DNA from: CAZRNB01 sp964601355
GTDB lineage: Bacteria > Planctomycetota > Phycisphaerae > Sedimentisphaerales > Anaerobacaceae
Reading direction: 5' to 3'
DNA: 8,080 nucleotides
Assembly (NCBI GenBank): GCA_964601355.1
Contig: CAZRNB010000126.1
Coordinates: forward strand, 1-8,080
In this document: piece after piece, positions 6,839 through 8,080 of the stretch
Layout of the letters: the number at the start of each line of letters is the position of its first letter
How positions within the stretch are numbered: position 1 is the first letter of the stretch
The notes under the pieces: model-generated
Told to the model about the DNA's origin: nothing
Database searches by the model: none
Seen by the model: the letters and a program-made list of their open reading frames with translations, nothing else
Translations under genes and position numbers: made by a program

Positions 6839-6856
6839 GGCGGGGCAAGCCCCGCC
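6839..6856. repeat. GC-rich palindrome GGCGGGGC-AA-GCCCCGCC
   Basis: A perfect 8-bp stem (6839-6846 with 6849-6856) closes a 2-nt centre and is followed by CTACG. The form suggests a dispersed REP-like palindrome. It lacks the downstream T-run of a classical terminator, although so stable a stem could still slow transcription or protect an mRNA end. Confidence 0.6.
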
Positions 6857-6921
6857 CTACGATACTTAGACATACAAGGAATTAAGGTGATGTTATGTGT
6901 AATGAGATTATGAGAACGCCA

Positions 6922-6946
6922 GCGGGAGGGAGTGACCCTCCTTCGC
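6922..6946. repeat. Hairpin GGAGGG-AGTGA-CCCTCC
   Basis: GGAGGG (6925-6930) pairs with CCCTCC (6936-6941) around AGTGA. The stem can extend with GCG (6922-6924) and CGC (6944-6946) across a TT bulge. It is one of the palindromes in the repeat patchwork after the ATPase gene; no role is assigned. Confidence 0.45.
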
Positions 6947-7033
6947 CGGACGGGCTTCGGAGGGTAGTAAATTCGCCATTCGAACGCATCAAGCGAACCA
7001 ATGATGCGTGAATAAATCTGCCGAAGGCGGACA

Positions 7034-7089
7034 AGTGCCTGGATTCCCGCCCATTCGGCTATCGCTCAGGGCAGGCACTGCGCGGGAAT
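7034..7089. repeat. Interleaved inverted repeats (A-B-A'-B' order)
   Basis: AGTGCCTG (7034-7041) is perfectly complementary to CAGGCACT (7072-7079). ATTCCCGC (7043-7050) is perfectly complementary to GCGGGAAT (7082-7089). Because the arms alternate, the two 8-bp stems cannot nest as an ordinary cruciform. They would form a pseudoknot in RNA or be mutually exclusive. It may be one dispersed element inserted within or beside another. Confidence 0.6.
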
Positions 7090-7152
7090 GACTCTCCGCT
7101 GCACTATGTGTTTTAGATGGCAGGCAAAAAACGGTCAGCGAAATAAGCAAAG

Positions 7153-7192
7153 GCGGGCAAACATTCGAGGGCAGGCAAGATTTGATTCCCCG
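7153..7192 (+). repeat. Direct repeat, right copy (40 bp)
   Basis: This is the second copy of the element at 6726-6765 (38 of 40 identical), 427 bp further on and in the same orientation. It ends at GATTTGATTCCCCG; after that the left copy continues CTTGCGCG while this one continues TGGATTTG. Confidence 0.8.
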
Positions 7193-7212
7193 TGGATTTG
7201 AAAGTCATAATA

Positions 7213-7246
7213 ACCCCCGGCATTGCCGGGGGCTAAAAAAATAAAA
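7213..7246 (+). repeat. REP-like hairpin 1 upstream of the transposase
   Basis: CCCCCGGC (7214-7221) pairs with GCCGGGGG (7225-7232) around ATT, followed by CTAAAAAAATAAAA. The 3' tail is A-rich rather than T-rich on the plus strand, so this is not a standard plus-strand terminator. The stem and tail recur at 7294-7327. Confidence 0.7.
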
Positions 7247-7293
7247 AAATCGCATCGCAGGACGTAACACCAAGAACCCTTTGCGGTTTTAAA

Positions 7294-7327
7294 ACCCCCG
7301 GCAATGCCGGGGGCTAAAAAAATAAAA
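7294..7327 (+). repeat. REP-like hairpin 2 upstream of the transposase
   Basis: The stem CCCCCGGC (7295-7302) with GCCGGGGG (7306-7313) and the tail CTAAAAAAATAAAA are identical to hairpin 1, but the loop is AAT instead of ATT. The copies are 81 bp apart. The near identity suggests recent copying or selection on the palindrome. Confidence 0.7.
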
Positions 7328-7336
7328 CATCACAAA

Positions 7337-7360
7337 TCCCTTGCAATGCAAGGGACTAAC
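7337..7360 (+). repeat. REP-like hairpin 3 directly before the transposase
   Basis: TCCCTTGC (7337-7344) pairs with GCAAGGGA (7348-7355) around AAT, followed by CTAAC. It shares the GC-AAT-GC core and CTAA tail start with hairpins 1 and 2 while the outer stem differs. The stem overlaps a TTG that could otherwise be read as the transposase start, which argues for starting at the later ATG. Confidence 0.65.
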
Positions 7361-7376
7361 AGTTAAAATTTATAAA

Positions 7377-7826
7377 ATGGCGAGAATGATTGGTTTTATG
7401 GCGACATGGACCACTTACGGGACGTGGCTGCAAGGCAATAAAAAAGGTTATGTCAAAAACGGAATCACCTTCGAGGCTAATCCTGAATTAGAAAAATCCA
7501 ATAAAGAATCACTCAAGCACGACGAAATAAACATCCCAAAAAGTCTTCGTATAATAGTCAAAAACGCAATTCTCAAAGAAGCGGAAGAGATTGGCCAAAA
7601 AGTTTATGCAATAACAGTATGCAGTAATCATGTACATATTGTTGTTGAAAGTATTGGTAAAAGTTGCGGCTATTCGGTCGGCCGATTCAAAAAATCAGCA
7701 ACAAATGAACTTAGAAAATACGGTTATAATGACAACGTTTGGACAAAGGGATTCGATAAAAGATATTGTTATCACGAGCAGGAATTAGAAAAGAAAATCA
7801 AATACGTTCAACGTCACGAAGATTAA
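7377..7826 (+). CDS. REP-associated tyrosine transposase-like protein (Y1/HUH, IS200-like fold)
   Basis: The 149-residue protein has the marks of the small Y1 transposases related to IS200/IS605 and RAYTs. It begins with FMATWTTYGTWLQGNKKGYV, has a HUH-type metal-binding motif in CSNHVHIVVE, and ends with VWTKGFDKRYCYHEQELEKK followed by IKYVQRHED. The tyrosine of YVQRH or a nearby one is the likely nucleophile. Such enzymes cut and join single-stranded DNA at hairpins. ATG 7377 is preferred; ATG 7386 is possible, and a TTG at 7341 would lie within hairpin 3. No good Shine-Dalgarno is present. The length is normal for the family, so the gene seems intact. Hairpins of a shared type flank it at 7213-7360 and 7835-7853, the usual RAYT-REP arrangement. 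Its function may be movement or maintenance of these repeats. Confidence 0.82.
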   Translation: MARMIGFMATWTTYGTWLQGNKKGYVKNGITFEANPELEKSNKESLKHDEINIPKSLRIIVKNAILKEAEEIGQKVYAITVCSNHVHIVVESIGKSCGYSVGRFKKSATNELRKYGYNDNVWTKGFDKRYCYHEQELEKKIKYVQRHED

Positions 7827-7830
7827 AATT

Positions 7831-7853
7831 TTAGCCCTCTGCATTGCGGAGGG
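7831..7853 (-). repeat. REP-like hairpin 4, inverted, just after the transposase
   Basis: CCCTCTGC (7835-7842) pairs with GCGGAGGG (7846-7853) around ATT, with one T-G pair. It starts 8 nt after the stop codon and is preceded by TTAG. Read on the minus strand it ends GGGCTAA, like the left-hand hairpins. It could also help end transcription, although only TTCGTTT follows. Confidence 0.6.
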
Positions 7854-7924
7854 TTCGTTTAACTAAAAATCCCTCTATAAATTAAGGGGCGAGATAATTT
7901 TTAACTGTCGCCGATACAGCAAGG

Positions 7925-8080
7925 TCACGGCTCATATAGGCCGTTCGCCTCAAAGGCGGCCAAGACAGGGGCCTGGCGCCTCGGTATAAAGACGTCCGGC
8001 ACGAACCTTACCGTCCAATGTTCCGTCTCCGGCAGGACAGCCGACACCTCATTAAAGACCTCCCACCACCGTGTTAAAAG
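7925..8080 (-). CDS. C-terminal end of an unidentified gene (partial)
   Basis: On the minus strand a frame open from the right edge runs for 51 residues to a TGA at 7927-7925. The visible part begins LLTRWWEVFNEVSAVLPETE and ends FEANGLYEP. The balanced residue composition and GC-rich third codon positions suggest genuine coding sequence, but no family is recognised. A plus-strand frame is also open here but has no start codon. The end of the gene lies about 70 bp from the transposase-flanking hairpin, and its promoter and start are outside the window. Confidence 0.4.
   Translation of the reverse strand, partial: LLTRWWEVFNEVSAVLPETEHWTVRFVPDVFIPRRQAPVLAAFEANGLYEP

Larger units (their letters stand above)
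6663..7206. other. Repeat-rich intergenic segment downstream of the ATPase gene
   Basis: No credible protein gene lies here. The minus-strand ORFs around 6628-6873 run through palindromes and into the ATPase gene and look like shadows. The segment is a patchwork of short inverted and direct repeats, entered separately, and of GC-rich words such as GATTCCC and GGGAATGAC. These are the kind of words often dispersed between genes in planctomycete genomes. No terminator with a T-run was found directly after the ATPase stop codon. Confidence 0.6.
7213..7860 (+). mobile_element. Putative RAYT-REP unit (transposase with flanking hairpins)
   Basis: The transposase gene is bracketed by hairpins with a GC-[ATT/AAT]-GC centre. 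Three lie to the left (7213-7360), each followed by CTAA or CTAAC. One lies to the right (7835-7853), preceded by TTAG, the reverse complement of that tail. The hairpins therefore point in opposite directions on the two sides, as in RAYT genes flanked by REP pairs. The outer limits are uncertain and no target duplication was found. Confidence 0.55.

Noticed and set aside
6628..6873. Two overlapping minus-strand ORFs downstream of the ATPase gene
   Set aside because: They span several palindromes and the 3' end of the ATPase gene, and two frames are open at once because of repeat composition.
6726..7192. CRISPR array
   Set aside because: Only two 40-bp copies separated by 387 bp of varied sequence, with no regular spacers and no cas genes.
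7213..7327. Hairpins 1 and 2 as rho-independent terminators
   Set aside because: On the plus strand the stems are followed by A-runs, not T-runs. On the minus strand only a few Ts follow. Duplication next to a RAYT fits REP-like elements better, though weak termination cannot be excluded.
7341..7376. TTG at 7341 as the transposase start
   Set aside because: It lies within the stem of hairpin 3 and would add 12 residues lacking family similarity; ATG 7377 fits the usual N-terminus.

Overview
The window most likely comes from a planctomycete, probably class Phycisphaerae and near Sedimentisphaerales. The assignment rests on the first gene, a secreted protein made of PA14 domains alternating with Fn3-like modules that each carry a 'YYW-[RK]-VDE'-type motif, followed by a 'VVDDFEDY' segment. 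That layout is typical of large surface and exported proteins of this group. A lipid A synthesis gene (lpxB) shows a cell with an outer membrane. The long intergenic stretches packed with short palindromes and dispersed repeats also fit. The taxonomic call is inference from family knowledge, not from a marker gene.

Layout. Positions 1-2193 (minus strand) hold the N-terminal 731 residues of the PA14/Fn3-like exported protein, which runs off the left edge. It has a strong Shine-Dalgarno and a signal peptide. Positions 2194-2828 are a divergent intergenic region with an AT-rich part and one copy of a dispersed repeat. Positions 2829-4034 (plus) are lpxB, which contains what looks like a 42-bp palindromic element inserted in frame. 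Positions 4035-4979 hold no convincing protein gene except a possible 25-residue leader ORF at the far end. The stretch contains several repeat types: AT-rich near-periodic words, a GTATCTCG/TGAAGCG cluster, hairpins, and a second copy of the dispersed repeat seen before lpxB. Positions 4980-6662 (plus) are an AT-rich gene for an OLD-like protein, an ABC-type ATPase fused to a TOPRIM-like nuclease domain. It is a plausible stand-alone anti-phage or DNA-processing protein. Positions 6663-7376 are repeat-rich, with two 38/40-identical direct repeats, interleaved inverted repeats, and near-identical GC-rich hairpins leading up to a transposase. Positions 7377-7826 (plus) encode a small HUH/Y1 transposase of the REP-associated (RAYT) type. 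Hairpins flank it, three on the left and one in the opposite orientation on the right, all with the core GC-(ATT/AAT)-GC. Positions 7925-8080 (minus) look like the last 51 codons of an unidentified gene entering from the right edge.

How it fits together. The two conserved or structural genes (exported PA14 protein and lpxB) are separated from an accessory segment (about 4035-7900) that combines a probable defence-type ATPase-nuclease, a RAYT transposase and many palindromes. The most interesting signals are the RAYT with its own hairpin family, the palindromic element apparently absorbed into the lpxB reading frame, and the lone OLD-like gene with a small overlapping upstream ORF. No rRNA, tRNA or CRISPR array was seen.
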